A stretch of 42,056 bases of DNA from CANKHA01 sp034668785. GTDB taxonomy: Bacteria > Pseudomonadota > Alphaproteobacteria > Rhizobiales > Xanthobacteraceae. The first letter of the stretch is position 1; the number at the start of each line of letters is the position of its first letter. The stretch lies in contig JAXDOS010000190.1 of NCBI GenBank assembly GCA_034668785.1, positions 1-42,056 of the forward strand. Reading direction: 5' to 3'. Position numbers and translations under genes: made by a program. Below are positions 1-7,643 of this stretch, piece after piece. The notes under the pieces are model-generated. The model had not been told where the DNA came from, did not search any database, and saw only the letters and a program-made list of their open reading frames with translations.

Positions 1-177
1 CGGGACGGCATGACCATGCTGGTCGTCAGCCATGAGATGGGCTTTGCCCGCGAGGTGGCGAACCGGGTGATTTTCATGGATGCGGGCCAGATCATCGAGG
101 CCAACGAGCCGGAAGCTTTTTTCTCCCACCCGCAGCATGAGCGGACCAAGCTCTTCCTCAGTCAAATTTTGCATTAA
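1..177 (+). CDS. Polar amino-acid ABC transporter ATP-binding protein, C-terminal end (partial)
   Basis: Only the last 58 codons are present; the gene runs in from the left edge in frame 1 and stops with TAA at 175-177. The fragment opens just before the H-loop (VSHEMGFAREVANRV), followed by the strand FMDAGQIIE and the ending FFSHPQHERTKLFLSQIL. This ending is typical of the GlnQ/HisP/AapP class of ATPases that power uptake of polar amino acids at the inner membrane. Walker A, the signature motif and Walker B lie outside the window, so the substrate cannot be judged. Permease and binding-protein genes would be expected further left. The class is well supported by the tail; the exact transporter is not. 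Confidence 0.9.
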   Translation, partial: RDGMTMLVVSHEMGFAREVANRVIFMDAGQIIEANEPEAFFSHPQHERTKLFLSQILH

Positions 178-259
178 GCGGAAGTGCGTCGAGCGCTTTT
201 TTTGAAACCGCCGGGAATTCCCCTCCGTATTACCCACATCTGCAATCAAGGAGGGTGCC

Positions 260-661
260 ATGACCAATGCCAATGTGACGCTCGCGCAAAGCCTTTATGC
301 CGCTTTCGGCCGCGGCGACATCGCCACGCTTGTCAACGCGATGGCGCCGGATTCGACCTGGGAAATGGTCGGCCGGCCAGCCGATTTTCCGACGTTTGGG
401 TTGCGAAAGGGCCCGGCCGGGGTGAAGACTTTCTTCGACACCGTTAGTGCCAACCTCGACTTCTCCGAATTCTCCCCGAAGGAATTCTACGGTGTGGATG
501 ACAGAGTTTTTGTGCTCGGCCATTACGCCATGACGGTGAAGAAGACCGGCAAGCCGCTCGCCAGCGACTGGATTCACATTTTCACGATCCGCGACGGCAA
601 GGTCACGGCGTTCCGCGAATTCCTCGATACCGCAAGTGCCGCGGAAGCCTACCGCGGGTGA
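260..661 (+). CDS. SnoaL/NTF2-like (ketosteroid isomerase-fold) family protein
   Basis: This 133-residue protein has the size and pattern of the SnoaL-like/NTF2 superfamily: an N-terminal helix (LAQSLYAAFGRGDIATLVNAM), the W-E-M strand, and the closing strands HIFTIRDGKVTAFREFLDT, which match the usual end of the fold. A strong Shine-Dalgarno (AAGGAGGG) sits at 248-255, just before the ATG, and fixes the start. The fold hosts isomerases, hydrolases and plain binding proteins, and nothing here identifies a substrate. It is a single gene with the ABC ATPase upstream and an opposing gene downstream. Family call is firm; function unknown. Confidence 0.88.
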   Translation: MTNANVTLAQSLYAAFGRGDIATLVNAMAPDSTWEMVGRPADFPTFGLRKGPAGVKTFFDTVSANLDFSEFSPKEFYGVDDRVFVLGHYAMTVKKTGKPLASDWIHIFTIRDGKVTAFREFLDTASAAEAYRG

Positions 662-676
662 GGGGACGTTTGATCC

Positions 677-973
677 TCATTCGCAGGAGTGAGGCCGTCC
701 ATCATTCCCGACGTAGGTTCCGGTTGCTGGGTTGAAGCTAGGATACATCCAGGAACAATATCCAACCCTACGTCGGGGCCCGATCTTGGCGCGGAACAAC
801 GGTCCGGCGGAGGCTGAGGCGGTCGCAGCTCCCGTCGTGTTGCTGCTGGCGCTGGAAGTCGGCGAGCCGCCCCTACCAGTGATGGTAATTCCGACCTGGA
901 ATTGTCCACTGCTCTGCCCAGCCAGAACGGCGGAGGTGCCGAGCAGATAAAAAAGGACAGCTGGTTTCCACAT
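677..973 (-). CDS. Small secreted protein with a BA14K-like C-terminal motif
   Basis: A 98-residue protein with a signal peptide (MWKPAVLFYLLGTSAVLAG) and a Ser/Thr/Ala/Gly-rich middle. The tail reads YPSFNPATGTYVGNDGRPHSC, between two cysteines, and resembles the end of Brucella BA14K-type lectin-like proteins found across Rhizobiales. An AGGGAGA ribosome site lies about 10 bases before the ATG at 973, supporting this frame over the overlapping frame at 649-993. The protein probably acts in the periplasm or at the surface. The short length and repetitive middle limit certainty; the motif match is by eye. Confidence 0.68.
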   Translation of the reverse strand: MWKPAVLFYLLGTSAVLAGQSSGQFQVGITITGRGGSPTSSASSNTTGAATASASAGPLFRAKIGPRRRVGYCSWMYPSFNPATGTYVGNDGRPHSCE

Positions 974-1248
974 GATTCAATCTCCCTGGCCACGGGGGAC
1001 TGCCCTGGCGCGGCATGCGGAGTTGATCCTGGAATTGCCTATTCCTGGTTGCAAACGCTCGCTTTGTTTGTCATGAATTTTAAGACTAAATGGCTCAAGC
1101 AAGCGGCGAGAACCCGGGCTTTTCGCGGGCAAAACGCCGACATTTACTAGCTAAATGCCTTGCATCGCTCTTGCGCGCGGGAAACGCCTGCCAGATGGGC
1201 AGGTTACTCGCGATGGTAGAAAGTTACCCTGGCGTCCTTTCGTCGGTG
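974..1248. other. Intergenic region, no gene seen
   Basis: Lies upstream of the reverse-strand BA14K-like gene and downstream of the reverse-strand sulfurtransferase gene. It should hold the promoter of the former. I see no convincing ORF, RNA gene or terminator; small ORFs here lack ribosome sites and recognisable protein character. Confidence 0.5.
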
Positions 1249-2106
1249 TCAGCCCTTTTCGACCGGAACATCCGGACGTGAACCCCATTCCGCCCAGGAG
1301 CCGTCGTAAAGCGCCTGCGGTTTTTTTCCGAGCGCATCGAGCGCAAGCCACAGTGTCGCCGCGGTAACGCCGGATCCGCAGGTGGTGATGATCGGCTTGT
1401 CGAGGTCGACGCCACCGGCTGCGAAAGCCTTCCTTAGTTGCTCGGGGGGAGCCAGCCGGCCGTCCTGGATCAAAGCAGCGGAGGGCACGTTGAACGATCC
1501 GGGCATGTGACCGGAACGCAGGCCGGGGCGCGGCTCGGGCGCGTCGCCGCGAAAGCGGTCGGCAGGCCGAGCATCGACGACTTGGACGGCGTCGCCAAGG
1601 AGCGCCATTTGCACGTCGGTCAGCATGGCCACCACGCCGGTATCCATAGTCGCGGTGAATTCGCGCGGCTTCGGCTTGGCCTCGCCGGATTCCAGCGGGC
1701 GTTTCTCGGCTTTCCACTTCGGTAGTCCGCCGTCGAGGATGAAAACCTTCTCGGCGCCGAAAATCCGGAACGTCCACCACACCCGCGCGGCCGAATACAT
1801 GCCGGCGCCGTCATAGACCACGACGGTATCGCCGTCGCCGATGCCGAGCGCGCCCGCTGCCTGGCCGAACTGATCCGGACCCGGCAGCATATGCGGCAGC
1901 TCCGTCGATTTGTCGGCAACCGCATTGATATCGAAAAATACCGCGCCGGGAATGTGCTCAGCGGCGTATTCGGCGCGTGCGTCGCGTTTCGCCGTGGACA
2001 GGTAATAGGAGCCGTCGACGATCGCGATGCCGGGTTTGCCGACACGCTCGGCGAGCCATTCGGTCGTGACAAGATGCGGGCTGGCGGGAGCGCGAGCGGA
2101 TTCCAT
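1249..2106 (-). CDS. sseA: 3-mercaptopyruvate sulfurtransferase (two-domain rhodanese)
   Basis: This 285-residue protein has two rhodanese domains. The N-terminal half carries the inactive domain (from VTTEWLAERVG to about residue 150) and the C-terminal half the active one, with catalytic cysteine about residue 243 in the loop CGSGVTA. That loop form is typical of mercaptopyruvate sulfurtransferases; thiosulfate enzymes usually have CRKGVT. It would move sulfur from 3-mercaptopyruvate to thiols or cyanide in cysteine breakdown. The frame can open with TTG at 2109, but ATG at 2106 has an AAAGG ribosome site and is preferred. The cysteine synthase gene lies 63 bp upstream on the same strand, so a two-gene sulfur operon is likely. 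Confidence 0.93.
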   Translation of the reverse strand: MESARAPASPHLVTTEWLAERVGKPGIAIVDGSYYLSTAKRDARAEYAAEHIPGAVFFDINAVADKSTELPHMLPGPDQFGQAAGALGIGDGDTVVVYDGAGMYSAARVWWTFRIFGAEKVFILDGGLPKWKAEKRPLESGEAKPKPREFTATMDTGVVAMLTDVQMALLGDAVQVVDARPADRFRGDAPEPRPGLRSGHMPGSFNVPSAALIQDGRLAPPEQLRKAFAAGGVDLDKPIITTCGSGVTAATLWLALDALGKKPQALYDGSWAEWGSRPDVPVEKG

Positions 2107-2169
2107 CAAGTGGCCTTTCTGTCGTGAGCTAATCTATGACAACGCGCTACGACCCAGAGCGTTCGAATG

Positions 2170-3201
2170 TTATTCGTAGGGAATGCTGATGTGTGACTTA
2201 CGCTCCAGCCATTCAGGCACCGGCAAACCCTTCTCGCGCAGGAATTCCGGATTGAACAGCTTCGACTGATAGCGTGTGCCGTAATCGGCGAGCACGGTGA
2301 CGATGATGTGGTCCGGCCCCATGTCCTTGGCAAGACGAATCGCGCCGGCGATGTTGATGCCCGAGGAGCCGCCGAGGCAGAGGCCTTCGTGCTGCAGCAG
2401 ATCGAAGATGATGCCAACCGCTTCGGCGTCGGGGATTTGATAGGCGATGTCGACCGGTGCGCCCTCAAGATTACTGGTGATGCGGCCCTGGCCGATGCCC
2501 TCGGTGATGGAGGAACCTTCCGCCTTCAGCTCCCCGCTGGTGTAATAGCTAAAGAGCGAAGCGCCAAACGGATCGGCGAGCCCGATTTTGATTTTTGGAT
2601 TGCGCGCCTTCAATGCCATGCCGACGCCCGCGAGCGTTCCGCCGGTCCCCACCGCGCAAATGAAACCATCGACTTTGCCGTCGGTTTCCTCCCAGATTTC
2701 CGGCCCGGTGGTCTCCATATGCCCGCGCCGGTTCGCAACGTTATCGAATTGGTTGGCCCAGATCGCACCGTTCTTCTCGGATTTCGCCAGTTGCTCGGCA
2801 AGCCGCCCGGAAAGCTTCACGTAATTGTTTGGGTTGGAGTAGGGGACGGCGGGGACTTCCACCAGTTCAGCCCCGCATTGCCGGAGCATGTCCTTCTTCT
2901 CCTGGCTCTGGGTGTCAGGAATGACAATCACCGTGCGGAAACCGAGCGCATTGCCGACCAGTGCCAGCCCAATGCCGGTATTACCCGCCGTGCCCTCGAC
3001 GATCACGCCACCGGGCTTCAAGGCGCCGCGTTTGACCGCATCCTCGATGATGAACAAGGCGGCGCGGTCCTTCACCGACTGACCCGGATTCATGAATTCG
3101 GCTTTGCCCAGGATCGTGCACCCGGTCGCCGCCGACGCCCGCTTAAGCTTGAGCAGCGGCGTATGGCCGATGGCGTCAACGATGCCGTCGTAGATTTTCA
3201 T
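2170..3201 (-). CDS. cysK: Cysteine synthase A (O-acetylserine sulfhydrylase), PLP-dependent
   Basis: A fold-type II PLP enzyme that makes cysteine from O-acetylserine and sulfide. The PLP lysine is in NPGQSVKDRAA near the N-terminus, the phosphate/substrate loop is EGTAGNTG, and the glycine-rich cofactor loop is GTGGTLAG. At 343 residues it is slightly longer than the roughly 310-residue CysK/CysM enzymes, with a C-terminal extension ending WLERKSHISIPYE. The loop EGTAGNTG replaces the common TSGNTG form, seen in a CysK-like subgroup, so exact substrate preference is less sure. ATG 3201 (MKIYDG) is preferred because family alignments begin there and a GGATGG lies upstream; ATG 3213 would add four residues. 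sseA follows on the same strand. Confidence 0.92.
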   Translation of the reverse strand: MKIYDGIVDAIGHTPLLKLKRASAATGCTILGKAEFMNPGQSVKDRAALFIIEDAVKRGALKPGGVIVEGTAGNTGIGLALVGNALGFRTVIVIPDTQSQEKKDMLRQCGAELVEVPAVPYSNPNNYVKLSGRLAEQLAKSEKNGAIWANQFDNVANRRGHMETTGPEIWEETDGKVDGFICAVGTGGTLAGVGMALKARNPKIKIGLADPFGASLFSYYTSGELKAEGSSITEGIGQGRITSNLEGAPVDIAYQIPDAEAVGIIFDLLQHEGLCLGGSSGINIAGAIRLAKDMGPDHIIVTVLADYGTRYQSKLFNPEFLREKGLPVPEWLERKSHISIPYE

Positions 3202-3235
3202 ACTAGGAACCATCCGGGTTCAGGGATGGGCGACC

Positions 3236-3448
3236 CTAGATGACCGGTTTCGGATCGACAAGGTCGTCTGGCTTCAGGATCGCAGGCAATTTTGCGCCGA
3301 AAAAGCCTGCGCAATCAGCCGTGGCGTTGATCTTCAGGGAAGGCTGTGCCCGAGGCCTCTTGGTATCGATAAAATGCGATAGGAGAAAGCAAGGCCCTCG
3401 AAACCATGGGCTGGCAAGTTCCATGTTTATGTAAACGGATTCATCCAT
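3236..3448 (-). CDS. Possible small protein upstream of cysK (weak)
   Basis: A 70-codon frame starting MDESVYINMEL has an AGGA about six bases before its ATG and ends 34 bases before the cysK start on the same strand. No family is recognised and the composition (DTKRPRAQPSL, PAILKPDDLVDPKPVI) gives no domain. It could be a leader cistron or a chance frame in the cysK promoter region. Included only because of its ribosome site and position. Confidence 0.18.
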   Translation of the reverse strand: MDESVYINMELASPWFRGPCFLLSHFIDTKRPRAQPSLKINATADCAGFFGAKLPAILKPDDLVDPKPVI

Positions 3449-3536
3449 TTTTTCCTGCCCCGCCGCTATCACCACATACGCGGGGCGAGCGCATTCCCAA
3501 GCGGAATCAATGGGCGGCGTTTATGGGTGGCGGTTT

Positions 3537-4751
3537 ATGAGTCTCGACGTAAATACCCTTTTTATGGTGACCATTTATGTGGAGGCGATCCTCGGATTGC
3601 TTCTGCTTTTCGCTTGGATGCAAAATTCCAGCATTCGCGCGGTCGCCTGGTGGGGTTTTGCTCACCTGCTAAGAGCCGGCTCCGTCGTGCTGTTCGCGAT
3701 GTATGGATCGGTTCCCGACCTGATCTCCGTCGATTTCGCCAACGCCTTCCTATTCACGTCGTTTGCCGTGACCTGGACGGGCGCTCGCGTGTTCGACGGC
3801 CGCAAGGTGCAGCCGCAGTATCTTATCGCCGGCGCGGCCGTGTGGCTTTTGCTCTGCCGCTTGCCGGGCATCGACGACATCCGTGTCCTGCTCGGCTCCG
3901 CCATCGTCACGGCCTATACGTGGTGCACTGCGTACGAATTCTGGCGCGGGCGCAGCGAGCCTTTGGTGTCGCGCTGGCCAGCAATTTTCATGCTGTTTGC
4001 CCACGGCGCGCTGTTTACCCTGCGTACCCCGCTCGTCGAGATGTTGCCGTGGTCGGCGACCAACCAGGTATTCGGCAGCGTGTGGTTGACGATGCTGAGT
4101 TTCGAAGCGCTGCTGTTTACCATCGCCATAGCCTTCATCCTGTTGGCAATGGCGAAGGAGCGCACCGAATTCCGCCACAAGACGGAGGCCATGATCGACT
4201 CGTTGACCGGCATCGCCAATCGCCGCGCCTTCCTGCATGAAGGCACGCTGTTGATGCAGCGGCAGAATGTGGACAAGCGTCCGGCTGCGGTGCTGCTCAT
4301 CGATCTCGATCATTTCAAATCGATCAACGATCGTTTCGGCCACGCCATCGGCGATCGCGTGCTGCAGGTCTTCGCCGAGACCGCCAGCGCCAATATGAAG
4401 AAGACGGATCTTGTCGGACGATTAGGTGGCGAGGAATTCGCCGCCGTTCTCTATGACGCGGGCCGGGAACAGGCGCTGCTGGTCGCTGAGCGGATACGTA
4501 CCGCTTTCGCCGCCATCGCCATAGAAGTGGATGGCCGTCCTGTTAAGGCCACCGCCAGCATCGGTATGGTGATCAACGAGGATCCCACATTCGACGTGTC
4601 CGCGCTGCTCGCCCAAGCGGATCACGCGCTCTATTACGCCAAGGAGCGCGGGCGAAACCGCGTGGAAATCGCTTCTCTGGAATTGGTGCGCTTGCGCAAG
4701 GAAAGGGCCACCGCAACGGATTTCCCTGCCGCCGCTAAAAGCGCGGCCTGA
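3537..4751 (+). CDS. Membrane-anchored diguanylate cyclase (GGDEF domain)
   Basis: This 404-residue protein makes cyclic di-GMP from GTP. Residues 1-205 form about six hydrophobic segments (for example AILGLLLLFAW and ALLFTIAIAFILLAM), and 215-380 form a GGDEF domain with DSLTGIANRRAF and the active-site motif GGEEF at 297-301. The RxxD inhibitory site five residues before the active site reads KKTD (288-291), so the arginine is lost to lysine and product feedback may be weak. ATG 3537 is preferred over 3510: it follows a purine-rich stretch and gives the usual short N-terminus before the first membrane segment. There is no EAL domain. The glycosyltransferase gene next door is convergent. Confidence 0.93.
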   Translation: MSLDVNTLFMVTIYVEAILGLLLLFAWMQNSSIRAVAWWGFAHLLRAGSVVLFAMYGSVPDLISVDFANAFLFTSFAVTWTGARVFDGRKVQPQYLIAGAAVWLLLCRLPGIDDIRVLLGSAIVTAYTWCTAYEFWRGRSEPLVSRWPAIFMLFAHGALFTLRTPLVEMLPWSATNQVFGSVWLTMLSFEALLFTIAIAFILLAMAKERTEFRHKTEAMIDSLTGIANRRAFLHEGTLLMQRQNVDKRPAAVLLIDLDHFKSINDRFGHAIGDRVLQVFAETASANMKKTDLVGRLGGEEFAAVLYDAGREQALLVAERIRTAFAAIAIEVDGRPVKATASIGMVINEDPTFDVSALLAQADHALYYAKERGRNRVEIASLELVRLRKERATATDFPAAAKSAA

Positions 4752-4810
4752 TGGCTGCTGGGGGACACCTTGTTCTCAGGAGTCCTTAGCGAGGCAACAT
4801 GGGCCATCCG

Positions 4811-6478
4811 CTACGCGCCCAGCCGGGCAAGTAGCCTTCGCAGGCTTCTCGCCGGCTCCATGACTCGCCAGGTTCTACTGGCAAAGACTGCATCCAACCG
4901 CGTCTGCAGTACCACTCCGACCTCAAGTGCCTCGAGAAGCGAGGCATCTTTTTGCGCGAGTTGACGATGAAGGTTAGCCACTTCCGCGTTCGCGGATACC
5001 AGCGCCGCCTCTCGTCGTGAAAGCTCAATTTCCGCCTCAGCAAGATTTTGTGTGAGTTGGCGGCGAAGCTTGGTAACCTCCGCGTTCGCGGCCTCCATCG
5101 CAGCGTCTCGTTGCAAAAGCTGAGTTTCCGCCTCGGCAAGATTTTGCGCCAGCCGACGGTGAAGGTTGGCAATCTCTGTGTTCGCGGATTCCAGCGCCGC
5201 ATCGCATCGTGAAAGCTCGATTTTCGTCTCGGCAAGATGTTGCGCGAGTTGACGCCGAAGGTCGGCCACCTCCGCGTTCGCCGATTCTAATTCCGCATCG
5301 CGTCGTGAAAGCTTAGTTTCTGCCTCGGCAAGATTTTGGACGAGCTGTTGCTGAAGGTTGGCAACCTCCGCCTTCGCAGACTCCACCGCGGCGTCTCGTC
5401 GTGAAAGCTGGCTTTCTGCCTCGGCAAGGCTTTGCGCGAGTTGACGGTGAAGGTCGGCCACTTTCGCGTTCGCAGACTCCAACGCAGCGTCTCGTTGTGC
5501 AAGCTGAATTTCTGCGCCGGCGAGATTTTGTGCGGCTTGACCGTGAAGGTTGGCTACTTCCGCGTTTGCCGATTCCAGCGCGGCGTCTCGTTGTGAAAGC
5601 TGAATTTCTGCGTCGGCGAGACGCGGCACAAGGTTCAGAATGCTGTCCCAGCCTTGGTGGCCGATGACGGTCGCGGTTGCGTCACGAAGTTCGGATACAA
5701 ACGTGGCGCCGCCATTGTCGAGCGCTTCGGACAAAACACGTTGTTCCTGGCGGGGTCCGGTGACGGAATGACGCAACACCGGAGGCCACCACCCGCGACG
5801 ATCAATAATGTTTAGCCACGTCAGGACTTCCGGCACGCCCGAATGTCGTGATTCCTTCCACAAGGCGCTGAAATGAAGGGTCGTCGGTTTCGGCAGAAAT
5901 CCGATCCGTTCGCTACCGCACCCGCGAATAATCTTACGCCAGAGCTGCCAGTCGCCGGTACGAGGTGTGTCCTCCGGCCAATATCCGAACCGGGTGAAGC
6001 AATTGCGCCGATGAACCACGCAATTGGACGGAATCGTATTGCGCCCTTCGAGGAAAAAGTCGAGTTCGGTCGGTATGGTCAAATTCGTGCCGCAAGGCAC
6101 TATAATTCCGTCGGTCGTTACCCAAAGGGGCCGGCTATAGGCCCAGTCTTTTCCGGAATTCATGACCTCGCCGGTCAAGGCAAGATGATCGGGAAGCATC
6201 AAGTCATCGTCTTGCGCATACGCAACGAACTTCCCGCGCGCGCGACGTAGAGCATAATTTCTGTTGGCGTAGCCCGAGTATGGGGCCTTCGGAAGGTCGA
6301 ACCAATGAATCCGCTCGTCCTTGTATTGTGCGACAACGTCAGTCGTTGCATCCGTGCATCCATCCCCGACGATTAACAATTCGAAGTCCGTCTCCGTTTG
6401 GGCGAGAACCGATCTGATCGCGAAGCCGATAACGTCCGGGCGATTATGCGTCGGCATGAGAACTGAAAAGCGTGGCAT
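4811..6478 (-). CDS. Family 2 glycosyltransferase with a seven-repeat coiled-coil C-terminus
   Basis: A 555-residue protein. Residues 1-230 form a GT-A glycosyltransferase domain: opening FSVLMPTHNRPDVIGFAIRS, GDGCTDAT, and a metal-binding triad in AQDDDLML (DXD position). Residues 287-510 are seven back-to-back 32-residue repeats of the form LAEAE-QLSRRDAALESANAEVANLHRQLAQN, predicted as a long coiled coil. The tail (ASRTWRVMEPARSLRRL) is a motif often seen at the end of polysaccharide glycosyltransferases. It likely transfers a sugar in surface-polysaccharide assembly, with the coil as spacer or oligomer. The start is ATG 6478, with GAGGGG upstream; a longer frame to 6667 has no glycosyltransferase character. 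Diverges from the cupin gene. Confidence 0.88.
   Translation of the reverse strand: MPRFSVLMPTHNRPDVIGFAIRSVLAQTETDFELLIVGDGCTDATTDVVAQYKDERIHWFDLPKAPYSGYANRNYALRRARGKFVAYAQDDDLMLPDHLALTGEVMNSGKDWAYSRPLWVTTDGIIVPCGTNLTIPTELDFFLEGRNTIPSNCVVHRRNCFTRFGYWPEDTPRTGDWQLWRKIIRGCGSERIGFLPKPTTLHFSALWKESRHSGVPEVLTWLNIIDRRGWWPPVLRHSVTGPRQEQRVLSEALDNGGATFVSELRDATATVIGHQGWDSILNLVPRLADAEIQLSQRDAALESANAEVANLHGQAAQNLAGAEIQLAQRDAALESANAKVADLHRQLAQSLAEAESQLSRRDAAVESAKAEVANLQQQLVQNLAEAETKLSRRDAELESANAEVADLRRQLAQHLAETKIELSRCDAALESANTEIANLHRRLAQNLAEAETQLLQRDAAMEAANAEVTKLRRQLTQNLAEAEIELSRREAALVSANAEVANLHRQLAQKDASLLEALEVGVVLQTRLDAVFASRTWRVMEPARSLRRLLARLGA
4949..5620 (-). repeat. Seven tandem 96-bp repeats encoding the coiled coil
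   Basis: The glycosyltransferase gene holds seven direct copies of a 96-bp (32-codon) unit with no spacer, 672 bp in all. Copies are alike but not identical; recurring words on the plus strand include TTGACGGTGAAGGT, GCGTCTCGTCGTGAAAGCT and GCCTCGGCAAGATTTTG. Each copy keeps the reading frame and leucine/alanine spacing, so copy number could change without breaking the gene. Confidence 0.95.
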
Positions 6479-6738
6479 CAGCCACCCCTCGGATGCGGTA
6501 AGGTACAAAATTGGTTTTACGTTAGGACGTTTCTGCTGATTGCGTAATCTCGCCGTGCCGCGATCAGGTGAGCATAGTAAAGAACCATCACCAATCAAGG
6601 CCGGGAGCCAAGTTGCAGCGTTGCATATTCGCCCTAAGCACGGCCGCTTTCCGGTTGCGTCTATCAAGTGTAGAATTAATTTGCTACGCGCTGCCGGCAG
6701 CTTAAGTAGTAATGAATTAGCGGGAACTTTGGACAGCT
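6479..6738. promoter_or_regulatory. Divergent intergenic region between glycosyltransferase and cupin genes
   Basis: 260 bp separating two divergently transcribed genes, so promoters for both should lie here. It is visibly more AT-rich than the flanks (for example 6671-6725 with GAATTAATTTGC and AAGTAGTAATGAATTAG). No operator or RNA gene was recognised. Confidence 0.4.
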
Positions 6739-7296
6739 ATGAGCGATCGATCTGCCCCGGAAAACCCTGATGTTGTCGGCTGGGAGGCCCTTGTTTCAAA
6801 ACAATCAGCCGTCAACAAGGAAGGCGAATTGCGCAGCGCGCCCATTGAGGGCGTGAAGTTTCGGCCGACGCGTCCCGTCCCCCACGAGGACGGTCATGTC
6901 ACGGAGGTGGTGCGTACCGATTGGAGCATGATTGGCGGACCGGTCGTTCAGGCTCATATTACGACGACTTATGCGGGACGCATCCGGGCCTGGGGACTTC
7001 ACCAAGTTTCTTCCGATCGCCTATTTGTCGTCGACGGACTTGTGAGAATCGTCGTGTACGACGGGCGGAAAAATTCTCCGACTTTCGGCGGCATCAACGA
7101 ATTTACCGTCAGCGCCAAAAACCCAGCGCTGCTGTTCGTCCCTTCTTGTCTCTATCATGGCTGGAAAAACATCGGCACTACGGATGCCACCATCATCAAT
7201 ATGCCGACGATGTTGTATAATCACGAAGCCCCAGACGCGCTCGATTTGCCGTGGGACTCCGAAGCGGCGCGTCGTATCGTTCCGTACACCTGGTGA
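6739..7296 (+). CDS. RmlC-like cupin (dTDP-4-dehydrorhamnose 3,5-epimerase family)
   Basis: This 185-residue protein fits the dTDP-4-dehydrorhamnose 3,5-epimerase-like cupins. The catalytic-base histidine region is preserved as AWGLHQVSSDRLFVVDGLVRIVVYDGR, and the second half has the strand pair FVPSCLYHGWKNIG and the ending NHEAPDALDLPWDSEAARRI, like the RmlC C-terminus. It differs from standard RmlC in the usual Y-x-C region, so it may be an epimerase for another nucleotide sugar or a non-catalytic relative. Nearby glycosyltransferase DNA suggests a role in making a modified deoxysugar. It is divergent from the glycosyltransferase and converges on infA. The start is ATG 6739, with GGA upstream. 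Confidence 0.85.
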   Translation: MSDRSAPENPDVVGWEALVSKQSAVNKEGELRSAPIEGVKFRPTRPVPHEDGHVTEVVRTDWSMIGGPVVQAHITTTYAGRIRAWGLHQVSSDRLFVVDGLVRIVVYDGRKNSPTFGGINEFTVSAKNPALLFVPSCLYHGWKNIGTTDATIINMPTMLYNHEAPDALDLPWDSEAARRIVPYTW

Positions 7297-7347
7297 TGTT
7301 ACGGATGGCCGCCCAACAGCGTGTTTAAGTTCGCGGCCTAGAAAAGA

Positions 7348-7620
7348 CTACCGCCGGCGGAAGTTCGGCCGGCGTTGCGCCGGTGTGGCGGTCACGCGTT
7401 CCGACTTGTGGCGGAAGCTGATGCGTCCGCGTTGCAAGTCGTAGGGAGACATCTCGACGATCACGCGGTCACCGACACCGGTGCGGATGCGGAACTTCCG
7501 CATTTTGCCGGCGGTGTAAGCAAGAACCTCGTGCTCGTTGTCGAGGCGGACGCGGAAATTGCCATCCGGCAACACCTCGGTCACCACGCCGTCGAATTCC
7601 AGAAGTTCTTCCTTCGCCAT
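7348..7620 (-). CDS. infA: Translation initiation factor IF-1 paralogue with basic C-terminal tail
   Basis: Residues 1-72 are a full S1/OB-fold IF-1 (MAKEELLEFDGVVTEVLPDG ... SPYDLQRGRISFRHK), the factor that binds the ribosomal A site in initiation. A further 18 residues (SERVTATPAQRRPNFRRR) form a basic tail absent from ordinary 71-72-residue IF-1. Alphaproteobacteria normally also carry a standard infA elsewhere, so this is probably a second copy; that is inference. AGGGAG precedes the ATG. It lies 23 bp downstream of rhlE on the same strand, likely one transcript, which hints at a joint role in unfolding RNA or restoring translation under stress such as cold. Confidence 0.92.
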   Translation of the reverse strand: MAKEELLEFDGVVTEVLPDGNFRVRLDNEHEVLAYTAGKMRKFRIRTGVGDRVIVEMSPYDLQRGRISFRHKSERVTATPAQRRPNFRRR

Positions 7621-7643
7621 GGGTGCTCCCTTCCGATTCGATT

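Noticed and set aside
2308..3243. 311-codon frame antisense to cysK
   Set aside because: A shadow of the high-GC cysK gene; no ribosome site or protein family, and the opposite strand has a clear PLP enzyme.
4949..5620. CRISPR array
   Set aside because: Units are 96 bp, directly adjacent with no unique spacers, and code for protein.
6479..6667. 63-residue extension of the glycosyltransferase
   Set aside because: No domain character, and a good ribosome site marks 6478.
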